The notes below the pieces were generated by a model. The model was not told the origin of the DNA and did no database searches. It saw only the letters and a program-made list of their open reading frames with translations. A stretch of DNA of 64,000 nt from positions 1 through 64,000 of the forward strand of contig JXTB01000052.1 of NCBI GenBank assembly GCA_002914805.1, in the 5' to 3' direction. A program made the position numbers and the translations under genes. The DNA is from Parasponia andersonii. Lineage: Eukaryota > Streptophyta > Magnoliopsida > Rosales > Cannabaceae. Positions 47,501 through 59,264 of the stretch are shown piece by piece (the first letter of the stretch is position 1; the number at the start of each line of letters is the position of its first letter).

Positions 47501-50308
47501 ATATTTTCTTCTTCTCGAATTAATGTACCACTTATCACATATTTGGAAATAGCAAGGTACAAGTACAACTTTTCCCCTGGCTTTAGCTTTGACATGAGTA
47601 GAGGAGAACCCAAGTGTTTCTTCAAATCTTAGAATGCATGCTCGCACTTCTCGGCCCACTCAAGCTTCTTCGATCCCTTCGGCACTTCAAAGAATGGTTG
47701 GCATTTATCGATTGATCTTGATATAAATTGACTCAGTGTAGCTACTCTTCCCGCCAGGCTCTGCACATCTTTCGGTTTATGAGGTGACTACATGTTAATC
47801 AATGCTTGGATCTTTTGAGGATTAGCTTTGATACCTCACTGATTGACCATGAATCCCAAAAACTTTCTAGATCCTACACCAAACACACACTTCTAGGGAT
47901 TCAGCTTCATCTAATACTTTCAAAGATTTTTGAATATCTCATCAAGATGATTGATGTGATCTTCAACTTTCTTTGACTTCACCAATATTTCATCAACGTA
48001 AACCTTCATCGTCCTACCTAGTATACTGCCACAACTGGCCTTTTTTTTATTAACCTTTCGATCCCATCTTTCTGGACGTAATAGTTGCTAATGTGGTGTC
48101 CAATGTCGTTATGATATTGGCAAAACTTATTAGGATCACATTTTGTACTATCCCGCCTCATCGGCCCTAGTTAATGATACTACTACTATTGATTTGTGAC
48201 TGCATAAATATGATTTATGGGTGCCCTCAGCTTAGTATAATTATTGAATCATATGGTAGCCCTTAGAATCTCTTACTTCTTTGGCTTAGGCTGCTTTTCA
48301 ACTAATTGCTCGTTTTTCCTCTTTTTTGACTTATTGTTATTATTATTGGTTGTTATGGTTGCATCTTTGGTTGTATCTTTTCCTCCTTCCTCCTTTGTCT
48401 TATGAAGATTTTTTTGAGAAGATTCCACCCTTAGATTTCGACTAACTCTTCGGTAGAAATCTTCGAGATTCCTACATTCTCGCTCTAATAACTTCTCTCA
48501 AAGTTTAGTCTCTGGTTGCACTCCAGTCATCATTTGAGTTAAGGCTCCTCTTTCAGGCGGGTTATTGACCTTAGCCAGCTTTAAGGTAAAATGATTAAGA
48601 TAAAATCGCAGAGTCTTTTCTGGACCTTGTCGAATAGCAGACAGACTGATTAATGGGATAGTAAAGTTCTTTACAGTCTAGAATTGTCTCAAGAATGCGG
48701 TTTTTAAGCTACTGCCAAGACGAGATCGAACCAGGCCGAAGTCCTCGAAACCACTTCTTTATTGCACCTGTGAGGGTTATAGCAAAGCACCTACAATGCG
48801 CAAGGTCATTGACCCGGTGAAGCTCCATCAGGTCGCTGAAGTGATCTATATAATTCTATGGATCAGATTTCCCATCAAAAGTGTTTGTGGTGGGAAGTTT
48901 GAATCCAACAGGAAGTGCAGCAATTTGAACTTCTTCATTGAATGGCGATTAATGATATCCATCCGCGAGTTCATCATCCCATCCAGCAAGTGTATCTAAT
49001 GCGATTCTCATATTATAAACATCAATATTAGGGGAAGCACATTGTCTCTTATTGGTGGTAAGAGCGGTCTTTGGTCGCTATTATCACGACATAAGACAGG
49101 TTGATTAGACAGGATCTGCAGCGACCTTTGTGAAGATTCCAGTGAAATAGTTTGACGTTATGGAGTTTGGTCATTATGATGCAATGATGATCACTCATGA
49201 CTACCTCTTTGACATCGCTGATCCATATGTTGTCTTAGGTCTGCAGAGTTTTGCCTTAGCTCTCTTCTAATTCTTTTAAAGACCTTTTGCGATTCACGAT
49301 TCTGCTTGTTACTCAGACGATCACGATTGATGGGAGCTCTTCTAGAAAGTTGTCCATGATCGCAATCTGTGCTCGAACTCCCGGTGCCAGATTCTTAGGG
49401 CAAGTCCGCGACCTTGCCTTTTCCTTTAGAGGTGTGATCTGCATGGCGCTCATACAGGGTTCTGTGTTGGTCGCGATTTCCTGCCTCTTGGATCTAAATT
49501 CCTCTTTTAGGTCGTCGAGCAAGACGATCTCTAGGATGTTTGTACTAAGGTGGAGTCACTATTTGTCTTTTAACAAGTCGCCGTAGAGAATCATTAATCT
49601 AGTTGGTGAGTTGCTGAAGGTTTGCAAGAGTATCCTCCATGCGATCTTGTCTCTGAACAATATTCTTTGGTGCACTCACAGCAGATTGATCCTAAGCGGG
49701 ATCAAACTATGCAACAGCAATGCTTTGGTTTTGGCTAACTCCAACATTCCTAGTTGTATTTCTGGTGTTTGCCATTATTGAAGAAGCAAATTTGATGAAC
49801 ACTTTGTTGGAATAGCTCTTCTTCTAGTGCCAATTGTTGATGGAGGTTTTGTCAACAACGAATTTAAAAAATTGCAAGATATGGCTTGTGTGTGAAAAAG
49901 GTTAATAAAGCTAAGTAAATAAGGATACAAAAATTTTATAGTAATTCAGCTCCAAAAAAAATGAGTCTGCGTCCACTATTCTTCACTATTTTCTAGATAA
50001 TTACAAGAATTTTTATAAGTCTCAAAGTGAGAGCAAAAAGAGAATTACAAAAAAGATGTATAGTGAAGTGATCGTGAGATGATTCGCATATGAAAAATTA
50101 GGAAACTGAGCCTCTTTTATATAAATAAATGTGGTTTTAAATTTCGTAATTTTGTGTATAAAAAATTAAATAATAAAATATAATATAATATTAAAATTTA
50201 GTACTACATAATGAATAATTATCTTCTTTTTAATTAGTTAATTATTTTTTTTCAATTGGGAAGTTATTTTTTTTGTGATCAGACAGATCAACTATTTGCT
50301 ACACAACA
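44532..50308 (-). mobile_element. Degenerate Ty3/gypsy (Tat-like) LTR retrotransposon
   Basis: Direct-repeat LTRs of about 470 bp lie at 44532-~44997 and 49835-50308; both begin TGTTGA and contain tttgtgtgtgaaaa/cttgtgtgtgaaaa and tattttctaga blocks. Near-matching pentamers, gctag (44527-44531) and gctaa (50309-50313), flank the element. Minus orientation: a G-rich polypurine tract (C-run 45007-45026 on plus) abuts the left LTR, and a primer-site-like region lies beside the right LTR. Reverse transcriptase/RNase H remains read on the minus strand at about 47280-47960 (DVQSLAGRVA, KPEASRQFLKWLVELSQF), of the type I know from Tat-clade elements. Integrase was not recognised. Many breaks; old. 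Confidence 0.78.
46780..47200. repeat. Degenerate tandem repeat rich in gagctc words
   Basis: More than ten occurrences of gagctc/gagctt in about 400 bp, usually followed by gaatat(a/g)atgg or cataatg. A second word, atctcatcga/atcttatcga, recurs with the phrase 'gaac-gaag-atct'. It lies between the LTR element's RNase H remains and its polypurine tract. Confidence 0.65.
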
Positions 50309-50828
50309 GCTAATGACGTTCACTTTGTTAATCTTTCCATCTCAGGACTAAGGAGCTGAAATAAATAACGAGAAAAGACAGTTAATACTTAAAAAGATTA
50401 AAAATATCACCATATAAGTTAAACCTAAACACCACGTCACTTAAAATATAGACTGACAAAATACGTGTTGCAATGCTGAGTGTCTGTAATTTTTTCAAAT
50501 TCATGACATACACACCACATTGAGTAGAGTTAACAATCGTGACATTCGTTACATTTGGTTAAAATTTAACATACAAAAAAATAATAATAGAATAAATAAA
50601 TAAATAAAGGCTTCTATTACGTCAAAAGATCAGCTCCTTTACACCGATTTGAGTAAAATTACTGAGAGACAGCTACAACTAGCTAATAATAATAGCAAAC
50701 TTACAAAAAGTCATTGACAATCCGAGTTTTTTTTTATAACTCGGCCCAAAAGAAAAAAACAATTCCCAAATTTACCATCCCATCCTAACGAAATTAACCT
50801 CCAAGGCACGTGACTAACCATAATAATA

Positions 50829-51437
50829 CTAATAGTAGCAGTAGTCACGTGAGGAGGTGGTGGGGTTGTTGTTATAACCGAAATGCACCACTTTGGTGGT
50901 GGTGGTGGTGGAGGCGGTCATGGGCATGGCGGAGGCCCTCACAGAGAAAACTCCATCCCAGATCTCGGTAAAAGCTCGAACTATGATTCCATGGTGGGAG
51001 GGCGAGTTCAGCTGGAGGAAGCAGTTGAGGAGCTCGCGGAGGTCGTCCTTGGAGTAAATCTCGTTCTCCAGTATCATCTGCAGCATCGACTGCCTGAAGT
51101 CCAGGTACGGATCGTCCGACTCCTTCTCCACCGCCACCCCATCTCCGCCGACTCGCCCGAACCCCCTCACGGTGGTTCTCGGCGACGACTTGTTGTCGTC
51201 GGAGAATATGGCGGAGGACGAGGTGGCGGTGGTGGTGGTGGCAGCGTCGTCGTAGTCGTCGTTCCATGAGGCCGATGATGAGGAGTGGTGGTGTCGTTTG
51301 GACTTTTTTTGGGCCTTGATTTTGGGCTTATTGAGCTTCGGGTGGAATAAGAGGGAGAGTTTGGGCCGGCTACAGCTGCAGCCTAGGTCGACTGCCACTG
51401 TCTTCAGGAGGATCCTTTTTCTGGTAGAACTGGCCAT
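50829..51437 (-). CDS. OFP: OVATE family protein (small, OFP6/8-type)
   Basis: Single exon, 202 aa, minus strand. The N-terminus MASSTRKRILLKTVAVDLGC, with Cys-rich GCSCSRPKLS and FHPK following, matches the small OFP6/7/8/10 group as I remember it. The linker (residues ~48-100) is His/Ser, then Thr/Ala-rich. The OVATE domain covers ~103-165: DDPYLDFRQSMLQMI, the DLRELLNCFLQLN helix, HHGIIVRAFTEIWDGVFSV. Like its relatives it should act in the nucleus as a transcriptional repressor interacting with TALE homeodomain proteins (known for the family). The ATG at 51437 is chosen since it gives the family N-terminus; a GA microsatellite begins just upstream. The opposite strand shows a long glycine/histidine-rich open frame that is only a shadow. 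Confidence 0.93.
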   Translation of the reverse strand: MASSTRKRILLKTVAVDLGCSCSRPKLSLLFHPKLNKPKIKAQKKSKRHHHSSSSASWNDDYDDAATTTTATSSSAIFSDDNKSSPRTTVRGFGRVGGDGVAVEKESDDPYLDFRQSMLQMILENEIYSKDDLRELLNCFLQLNSPSHHGIIVRAFTEIWDGVFSVRASAMPMTASTTTTTKVVHFGYNNNPTTSSRDYCYY

Positions 51438-51440
51438 ATT

Positions 51441-51442
<2 letters not shown>

Positions 51443-51481
<39 letters not shown>
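51443..51481. repeat. (GA)n microsatellite in the OFP 5' leader
   Basis: About 19 GA units, ending 6 bp upstream of the start codon of the minus-strand OFP; as transcribed it would be a CT-rich leader. Likely length-polymorphic. Confidence 0.9.
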
Positions 51482-51487
<6 letters not shown>

Positions 51488-51516
51488 ACTCAGATGTATA
51501 GATATAGAAATAGGTG

Positions 51517-51626
51517 TATATATAGAGAGAGAAAGAAGGGAGTTTGTTCCTGAAAGAGTGCCTGAGGAGCGAGAGAGCTGGGGAAGGAGGGTTTGACTAA
51601 AAATGGGGCTAAGGTTATTATATATA
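51517..51626 (-). promoter_or_regulatory. Candidate TATA region of the minus-strand OFP
   Basis: Two TATATATA-type boxes lie upstream of the ATG (51517-51524 and 51617-51626), about 80 and 180 bp away. The more distal one better suits a normal leader length. Position-based inference only. Confidence 0.3.
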
Positions 51627-51639
51627 GAGAGACTAGTCT

Positions 51640-53288
51640 AAAAGTACAGCCGAATAAGCGGTGTGACCCTATATGCTAACGTGGCACGGCTGTGAGTTTT
51701 TCTCAAAATGACAGGACAATCTTGACCGCACGATGTGGGTCCTACCTGGTTGTGAGGGTCACGGGGTCATGTCATTACGGTACTTGGGGCCGTCATGATA
51801 AAGGTCTTGTACTACTATACTACAGTAAAAGGGGCGAGTGTTTAAAGATTGGGTTTAATTTAATTAATTGGGGTGACGTGGAGAATGATATTGGGATCAG
51901 CAAAATAAGATCAAACTCTCTTTGATTCGATTCCAAAACGTTTCAGATCTGTATTTTTGTAATGGACTCGTGTGCTTACTGCTCAGCTTATGCACTTACA
52001 TAAATAATACAAAATTTTTCTCAAACTTGGTGTGAATAGGTACACCGTACACTATATAGAGATAAACATTATAATATGCAACTATACAATATTAATATGT
52101 GGGGTAACTAAATGGAATCTTATCAAATAATTAATTAGTGGGTGAGTTTAAAGGTATGATAAATGTTATTGGGCTAAATTTAAGAATAGTTTTCCATCAT
52201 AGACGTCATCTGGGAAAATGCTAAACCATACTTGTAGTGTTAAGTATCGTACATTAAAAAATAATTAGTCATTTATATGTCAATTTTATTAGTGAATGAT
52301 ACTTACTGATTAACTAGTTATTCATAAGCCATGACATTGCTCATAACATTTGATAGTAAGAGTTCTCAAAACATCATACTAATGAATGAATTTGTATGCA
52401 AATTTCATATAATCTAATAATAGAATTTGGTACTATAGAAGTATTTTTCATAGTCTACGAGTAGAAACTCGAAATATTGAGACGATTATGGAAAATATGT
52501 TTGTTGGGCTTATTATTCAACTCGATAATTGTACAGCCTTCCCGAAATGATACTTAACTGTAAAACGTAGGTTATGAGATTGTGCAAAGTTGCATGGAAT
52601 ATCAATCTAGGCATCTACCTATCTGAGCTCATAGCCACCAGAAAAAATAAATAAATTAAATGAGTACTTTCAGTATCCTCGTTCAACTACTCCAATCACA
52701 GGCTAAAATGTCGATGAATCCGTGATCTTTATCTTTTCTTTTTCATTAGAATACATACACATGAAATATAAAATAATGTATAAACGAGCATTGTTGTTAA
52801 ATATGAGTTGGTAAGATACACAGAACAGAAGCCAAAATAGATCCATCACATTCTAAGTTATATCTTTTTCAACTGAAAGTTTCATATACTACAACAATAA
52901 AAAAAAAATGTAGATCTGAGATTAGTTAAAAACCAGTAATGACAACTAGTGAATCTACGATTAATTTAGACTATCAATAACTATTACTCGTGATACTTTA
53001 GCATTGCTCTTTTAACAATAATTACTCGTAAATTTACAAGTAATTAGAAACCAATAACAATAATTACTAGTGGTGTTAGGTAGCATTGCTAATTTAAGGT
53101 ATACCGCATTGATAATACGCAGATCCTTCGGATGTTTTTATACTAAACATCAATAGTGCCATTAGTACCATTGAACTTTTGATCAATTTGACATCATCAG
53201 GCTGTCTTATCCACCAACCAGCCAACCCTTGTAACTGGAACTGAGTTCTAAAAACTAAACTAGTGTGTTAAAAAGTCTTTGGTTTATC
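51640..53288. other. Intergenic DNA between OFP and the hydrolase gene
   Basis: The two genes are both on the minus strand. No coding region or RNA gene is visible. The section next to 53288 is the 3' flank of the hydrolase. Confidence 0.45.
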
Positions 53289-56200
53289 TTATTGAGTTGA
53301 TCTTGAAATTTGATTATTGATCAAGGTGGCCACATGCTGAGCAACCCAGGTAGAGCCAGCTTCAGTGCAACAGAAAGCGTGAGTGTGGCCCTCTCTTTCT
53401 CTTGATATAGCAATATCTGGGACCTGCCTGGAAATCTGTGGCAAAGAGAAAGTACCAGCAAAGCAGCTTATATAACTAGTTAAAGTACAAAATGCCAAAA
53501 GGCAAAAGTGGAGTTTAAAAAAAGCTTTGAAGGAAAGCGAATATCTTGTTCACCTACTAATTAAACCGCGCTCCTAAATAGTAAATACCGACCCTTATAA
53601 TCAGCTTATGCATAAACTCTAAAACACATAACATGGAAACTTAGCAGCATCTACTTCATTGTCAAAGGCTAAGGACAGTGACATGAATGAGTGGTGGACC
53701 ATGCATGTCACGTGTAGGGGCCCCACATCATCTAATGGCTGAGTTTGGACAATTTTTTGTAGCATAACTATTTTTCATCTGACATATATTGAACATTCAC
53801 ATTGTGTATGGTTATCTATTTGAGAAGAGAATTGTGAATTTAGATTATTTCTTGATGTAGCTATGCATTCTCAACAGTATTTTTCTGGTAGGAACAGTGG
53901 TCAGACGACTCTCAGATGAGACTGATAGTCATAACAGATTATGATCTATGACCATAGACCATAATAATCATCATGAAACATGATAATCAACTTCACCAAA
54001 ACTAATTGAGGAAAGAAACCTGCTTAGTATCAGTTGGACAACCTCCTTAACTCAGACTTCCACTTAGACATAACACAGCGAAAAAGGTACATAGCACCTG
54101 GCTATAAGAGAAAATGACCTCTACTTTCAATTTTTATTTAGTTTTAATAGAAAAGAAACCGAGTTCTTAACAATAGATTGATCCTGAATTCGAGGGGTCT
54201 CATGTTGAAACCTGAGTAGGGAGTGATAATAAATTGTCAGTGCCAGGCAGTAAGATGTATATTCATGTCGGAGGAAGATGAGAAGAGGATAAGAAATTTC
54301 ATGGGCCACAATTGGGTACAAATTTTCTTAAACACCACATAGCAAAGCCGGACGACATTTCCACAAATAGGCAAAAGGATATAACACCTTCCTAAGGGTT
54401 TGCAAATGGCACTTGAGTAATGAAATGCCAGCACTTACCTCTTCAAACATTTGCAGTGGTCCCCAGTGATCATCAGTGCCAAACAAAAACGCAATTCTAT
54501 GATGCTTCTCTCTCATAAATGCCCAATCTGGTGTTTCTGAAAGCTAGCATAGGATGCCACTAGTCAGAAAATGACTCTTTGTTGTTTTATATTCCTACCA
54601 AGTATATATTAGTAGAAGAGATAATGAACCACTGTCATGGAATACAAGCAGTAACGGACTAGGAAAATTATTATATCTTAGTAGAAGAGATAGTTAACCA
54701 CTATCATGGAATACAAGCCGTAACGGACTAGGAAAATTATCATTTTCTTTTCTCAAGTCATGGTAAACGTATAAAAAGTGCGCAACAGACTTTTCTTCCA
54801 AAATGCAGCACTGTTCTAGCCAGTGCATGAAAATGGAATTATGCACTGAAAGAACTTAATATTTTTCAAATAGCTATAGTGTGCAATAAATGGGATGAAA
54901 GTGGATTTATGCATCCTGAAAGAAGAAGTTAATCATTTTCATATAGTGCTAGTGTGCAATAAATGATTGCAGTAGCACAATTCTCAAATTTTATATTGTG
55001 AAAGTAACAGAATGCAGGCAAGAATTTAGCAAATTTATCTATAAAGATCTCATTTTTATTTATTTACCTGTCAAAGTTAATGTTAATAATTTCAAAAAAA
55101 AAAAAAAAGGTAGTACCAGCAAAAGGAAAAACCACCTTAAAACACTGATTATAAACCCCATGACGATAACCTGACATTTCATTTTAACGTGATGCAAAAT
55201 GCAAATGCAACTACTAGAACAAATGTGCTACGATATCAGGATTATTCATAATGATCTCACGAAAAATTAGGATTTACCTTTCTGAATTCTGTCATAGCCA
55301 TATAGAGCATATTCCGCATTGTATGGTACTGCAAATGTAAAGACAAAAGTCTAATCACAACCATGCACAGACAGTAGGAACCTTTGACATAAATTGTACA
55401 AAATCCTCTAACAATGGTCACTTCAATAAGAAATTAGATAAAGAGTGCATATAATATATCAAATAAAAATAATTGGAATAGCCATAGCAATTTAATATAA
55501 GACAAATTTTACCTTTGCCAAGTGAGAGCAAGTAGCCTCAACTGCAGCACTAGACCATGATTTCCCAAGAGACTGACTCACGATTAACCTCAAAGCCTGG
55601 ATTGGTAACAATCCTAACAATGCTACAATGGTACTGAGGGCCACACATACAACTGGGGACCTGAAACACATTATTTTGTGCTATTAATCTCTGTGATGCC
55701 TTATTGGATTGTAAAATAGCATATGCAGGACAAGAAGTGTCCCGCAAAACCAATATGCAATTTATATTAGGAATAAACAAGATCTTCATATTGAAATCTG
55801 TCTATAAGTTGTCAATTTAAGCCATCATACAATCATACTCTTTTTGAATGAACAAGCCTAATTGTTCATACCTAAAGCAAATTACAAAACTGACACCTGG
55901 TAAAGTAGGCAGAACGAAGTATGAAAAAGAAAAAGTATAAGTAAAAATAAATAGCTCACTGGAAAACACACAATACTGCAGTTCACATGAAGTTGACTAG
56001 ATGCCTTAAACATATAGTAAGACATGGGAAATTATGTTAGTCATAAAGAGGAAAAAGAAAGAAAAGACTGTACGCAGCAATCTTCCCAATGATAGACTGA
56101 TTCCTGGATTGTAGGTTCAAAGCCAAAAATGGATATAAGCCAACGCAATATAACACCTACAATGCCCAAAGGGAAGCCAGAGAAAAGGTTACCCAACATC

Positions 56201-58103
56201 TAGAAACATATGATAAGCAACATGACCAAAAAAAAAAAAAGAAAAGAAAAACACACACACACACACATATATATGCACCAATTGAGTGTCCAACCTTCTC
56301 TGGAATTCTCTTGAACATTTCAATACATATATATGCACCAATTGAGTGCCCAGCCTACACCAAGGAATTTCATGTCAGCTTTTAAACACTTTCTGCAACA
56401 GGAAACCAATTCAAAACGTATCTCAACAAATGACCTATTAAATCATTACTTGTAGGTTCTTCACATAAGATAAAAAAGCATGACAATCTACGTGAAAAAT
56501 CAGAGCAAGAGATGACTTTCCTTTCTTGCTAATATAACTGATACCAGCATATATGATACAATATTGCTCATAAGCATTCAAAATAGGACTAATAAGAAAA
56601 TTCAAACTTCCACTCAGAAACCTGGCATGAAATTGAAATAATATTGTAGTTAAACTTATCTCTTCCTGGAAAACGCTTTTTGAGAGCTCAACAACACTGG
56701 AACGCATGGAGGAAAAAAAAAAGTAGAAGAAGAAGGAAGATGACTACTTTCCTACCAGTAATATAGGAACTTCATCATTTTGCAATTCCTGTTTGATGAA
56801 ATGCACCTGCAAAAGCATGAATTTAGATGGATGTTCAGGCCAACAATTTGCTCAGAACAGATAAAAAGAAAGCAGAAAGTCGGTCACCTTATGATCAATT
56901 TGTTCTTGCAATGAGAACAACCTTCCATGCTCCCAATCCTGACAAGAAGAGAACCTGATATAAGATATTCAGAATATACAGTGGCATGAAAGCCCAACCC
57001 AAAATTAAAATACAAGTTGCGTTGCACTTGAAGCTTCCTTCATATTATTAATCTTACAACACAGTAAACCATTTCATTTTAAAGTAAATACTGACTACAC
57101 TGCCACTCAACTAATAACCATTTCATTTTTAAAGTAAATACTGACTACACTGGCACTCAACTAAAAAGACCAAGCAGCTATATAACTTTGAGATTAATTT
57201 TCATTAACGATTTAATAGACAACAAATTACTTCCCACAAAACATTATCTTCATTATTCTAGGTTGCCAAACTCAAGATGGTATACAGAATACAACAAAAG
57301 GGCAAGAAGAAAGATTCGTGGGGAAGATTAAAATTGTCAATGCCTAAACGTAAACAAGCAAAATGCAGTACCTTTTTTGTATGAGATAAGTGTCCAACAG
57401 CTGATGAAGCACAGTAAAATGCAACAGATTAATAAAGCTACCCAAAATTACAAATCACTCAAAAACGAAACAAAAAGGTGTAAGTTTTCCTAATCTTGCC
57501 TGTCACAGAAGCACTTCCTCCAAGCAGCTCATAAAGTGATTCAACAAATTCCTTATAATATGGAACAACACCTTCAAGTAACAAACATCCCAAATCCAAA
57601 TTTTCATGTCTGAACACAATAACAAAGGCAAAGCACCAATTCCCAATACTCAAATACACATACCTGGATTTCCAGGGATCACTAGAACATGAAATGTTGG
57701 CTCATCAGCCAGAACTTCCAATAATTCAGTGGCATAACTAAATAATAAATGAAAATTACTGAAGTTCGGAAACCAAAAAGACAAAAAATAAATTATTAAA
57801 AAAAATAGCGCCCATGTACCTTGACACATTGCATAAACGAAAACGAGCTAGCTTTTTACTTTTGGGCCGTAAAACTTGGTGACTCATCTGGCTAATTACA
57901 CCATATGATCTATTTTTCGACCTTAAAAGAGAAAATCACGAACTGGGTATTACTCTAACAAGTAACAAATATAGAAAAAGTTTGAGAATTTATAACATTG
58001 AAAGAATAATAAGTAAAATGTTTGAATGTAAGTACCTGAAATGGCTGAAATGGACGGAGAGCCCAATGGGTTTAGCAAAGGAAGGAGCAATGCGAAGCAG
58101 CAT
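53289..58103 (-). CDS. LDAH: Lipid-droplet-associated hydrolase-like alpha/beta hydrolase (LDAH family)
   Basis: An alpha/beta hydrolase of the family that associates with lipid droplets; substrates in plants are poorly known. Thirteen coding exons on the minus strand, read 58103-58036, 57921-57820, 57737-57664, 57571-57500, 57400-57372, 56938-56888, 56806-56756, 56354-56295, 56156-56074, 55660-55513, 55328-55278, 54543-54439, 53435-53289; every junction keeps frame (346 aa). Landmarks: FHVLVIPGNPG (~72-82), VGHLSHTKK, the nucleophile elbow AGHSIGAY with S153, VGLYPFLALN, a hydrophobic stretch VCVALSTIVALLGLLP, LFGTDDHWGP with the acid D287 or D288, and EGHTHAF with the catalytic His (H315 or H317). 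All triad positions are present. Intron 4 uses a GC donor; exon 8 is partly duplicated in the next intron. Exon edges come from conceptual splicing by eye. Confidence 0.92.
54610..54745. repeat. 69-bp imperfect tandem duplication in intron 12 of the hydrolase gene
   Basis: tagtagaagagata begins at 54610 and again at 54679; both are followed by accact-tcatggaatacaag and a taacggactagg block. A few differences separate the copies. Confidence 0.85.
56260..56354 (-). repeat. 60-bp tandem duplication covering exon 8 of the hydrolase gene
   Basis: atatatgcaccaattgagtg occurs at 56271-56290 and again, exactly 60 bp on, at 56331-56350. The right copy is the 5' half of exon 8 (56354-56295, 60 nt) and encodes the GHSIG elbow; the left copy encodes VGHSIGAYI in the same frame but lies in the intron beyond the weak donor AAG|GTTGGA, and then runs into a TG/CA dinucleotide tract. 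Confidence 0.88.
57068..57165. repeat. 49-bp tandem duplication in intron 5 of the hydrolase gene
   Basis: accatttcattttaaagtaa at 57068 recurs at 57117 with one extra T and one further mismatch. Confidence 0.88.
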
Positions 58104-58199
58104 TTCTCTTCTGGCGTTTCGTTCGAGTTATATACGTATAATTGGCATTCATTCACGTATTTTTCAGAGCGTTTTTATAGAAGTATAGACTTGTTTTCG

Positions 58200-59136
58200 A
58201 AACGTTTCGCAACTACTGGTAGCTTTCGGCCACTCATGGTTGTTAACTTCAGTTGTTACCCACCAGTTTCTCTGGGTCGTCGAGGGCACGTATTAAGTGG
58301 GCCAAAACCAAATTTGGGCTTTTCTGCTTAAACTCAAGGGAAATGGACCTAACCAGTGGTGTTTTGAGTGTTTTGTTGAAAGGCTACTTGCAAAAAGGGA
58401 AAGAGACATGGGTACGACTTTGGGCCATTATTGTCAAAATTATGATCCCACCCAAAAAGACTTACTTTTGTAAGAACTCTATTAGAAAATTGTCATTTTT
58501 AAATTATAAGGAATAAATAAAATGGCCACACCGGTCTCTTTCAAAAAAAAATAATAATAATAAAACAAATAAGATGCAATGGCATATTCATAAATAATTA
58601 ACCTTTTTAAAAAATCACGTTTATAATTATTAAAATGTACAAAATTAAGCAATTAAGTTTTAGCTTTGCTGGCGGGTATTAATAATTTTCACCTTACCTC
58701 CTAACTTCTTTTTTCTTCTTTCCTTTTTTTTCTCTCTCTCTCTCTCTCACCCTCTTTTTCTTGTTCTCTCTCTACTTTTTTAATTGTTTTTGTATTTTGG
58801 GTTGGTATATTCTAGAGTTGCATAACAAAATAAGAATTTGGAGGTTTTTTTTCTAACACATTAATCTTGTAACTAATTATTCTTAAAACCAATTATCAAT
58901 TTAATCTTGGAAACCATAAGTTAATTGATTTTTGATTACTAAAAACTAGCAACTATATTAGTTCCACCATAAATATCATAATTATTTAATTAATAGAAAC
59001 CTAAAACTAAATTAGTTTATGTCATAAATTGTACAACTATTTGGTTAATTAAATTATTGATTACTAGAAACCAAAAAAATTATTAGAAACTAATTGTTAG
59101 AATTCGGAAACCAAATAAGTTTCTAATAACCAGTAA

Positions 59137-59179
<43 letters not shown>

Positions 59180-59264
59180 CTATTACTTTTACTTCAAAAA
59201 TATAATTATTTAATTTGAAAAGTAGATCATTTTCTCCAGTGTTCTTGTTCAATATCTCATCAAA
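58200..59264. other. Upstream region of the hydrolase gene and AT-rich DNA
   Basis: The part near 58110-58300 is the likely promoter and 5' leader of the minus-strand hydrolase. A CT-rich stretch lies at about 58730-58750. A TA microsatellite covers 59141-59176. No gene seen. Confidence 0.45.
59141..59176. repeat. (TA)n microsatellite
   Basis: About 18 uninterrupted TA units just left of the minisatellite array. Confidence 0.95.

Noticed and set aside
48796-49586. Plus-strand open frames of 67 and 99 codons
   Set aside because: They lie within the minus-oriented Ty3/gypsy fossil and are antisense to its gag-side region.
50872-51269. Open frames of ~130 codons on both strands, rich in Gly and His
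   Set aside because: Frame shadows of the minus-strand OVATE gene; composition reflects repeated codons, not a protein family.
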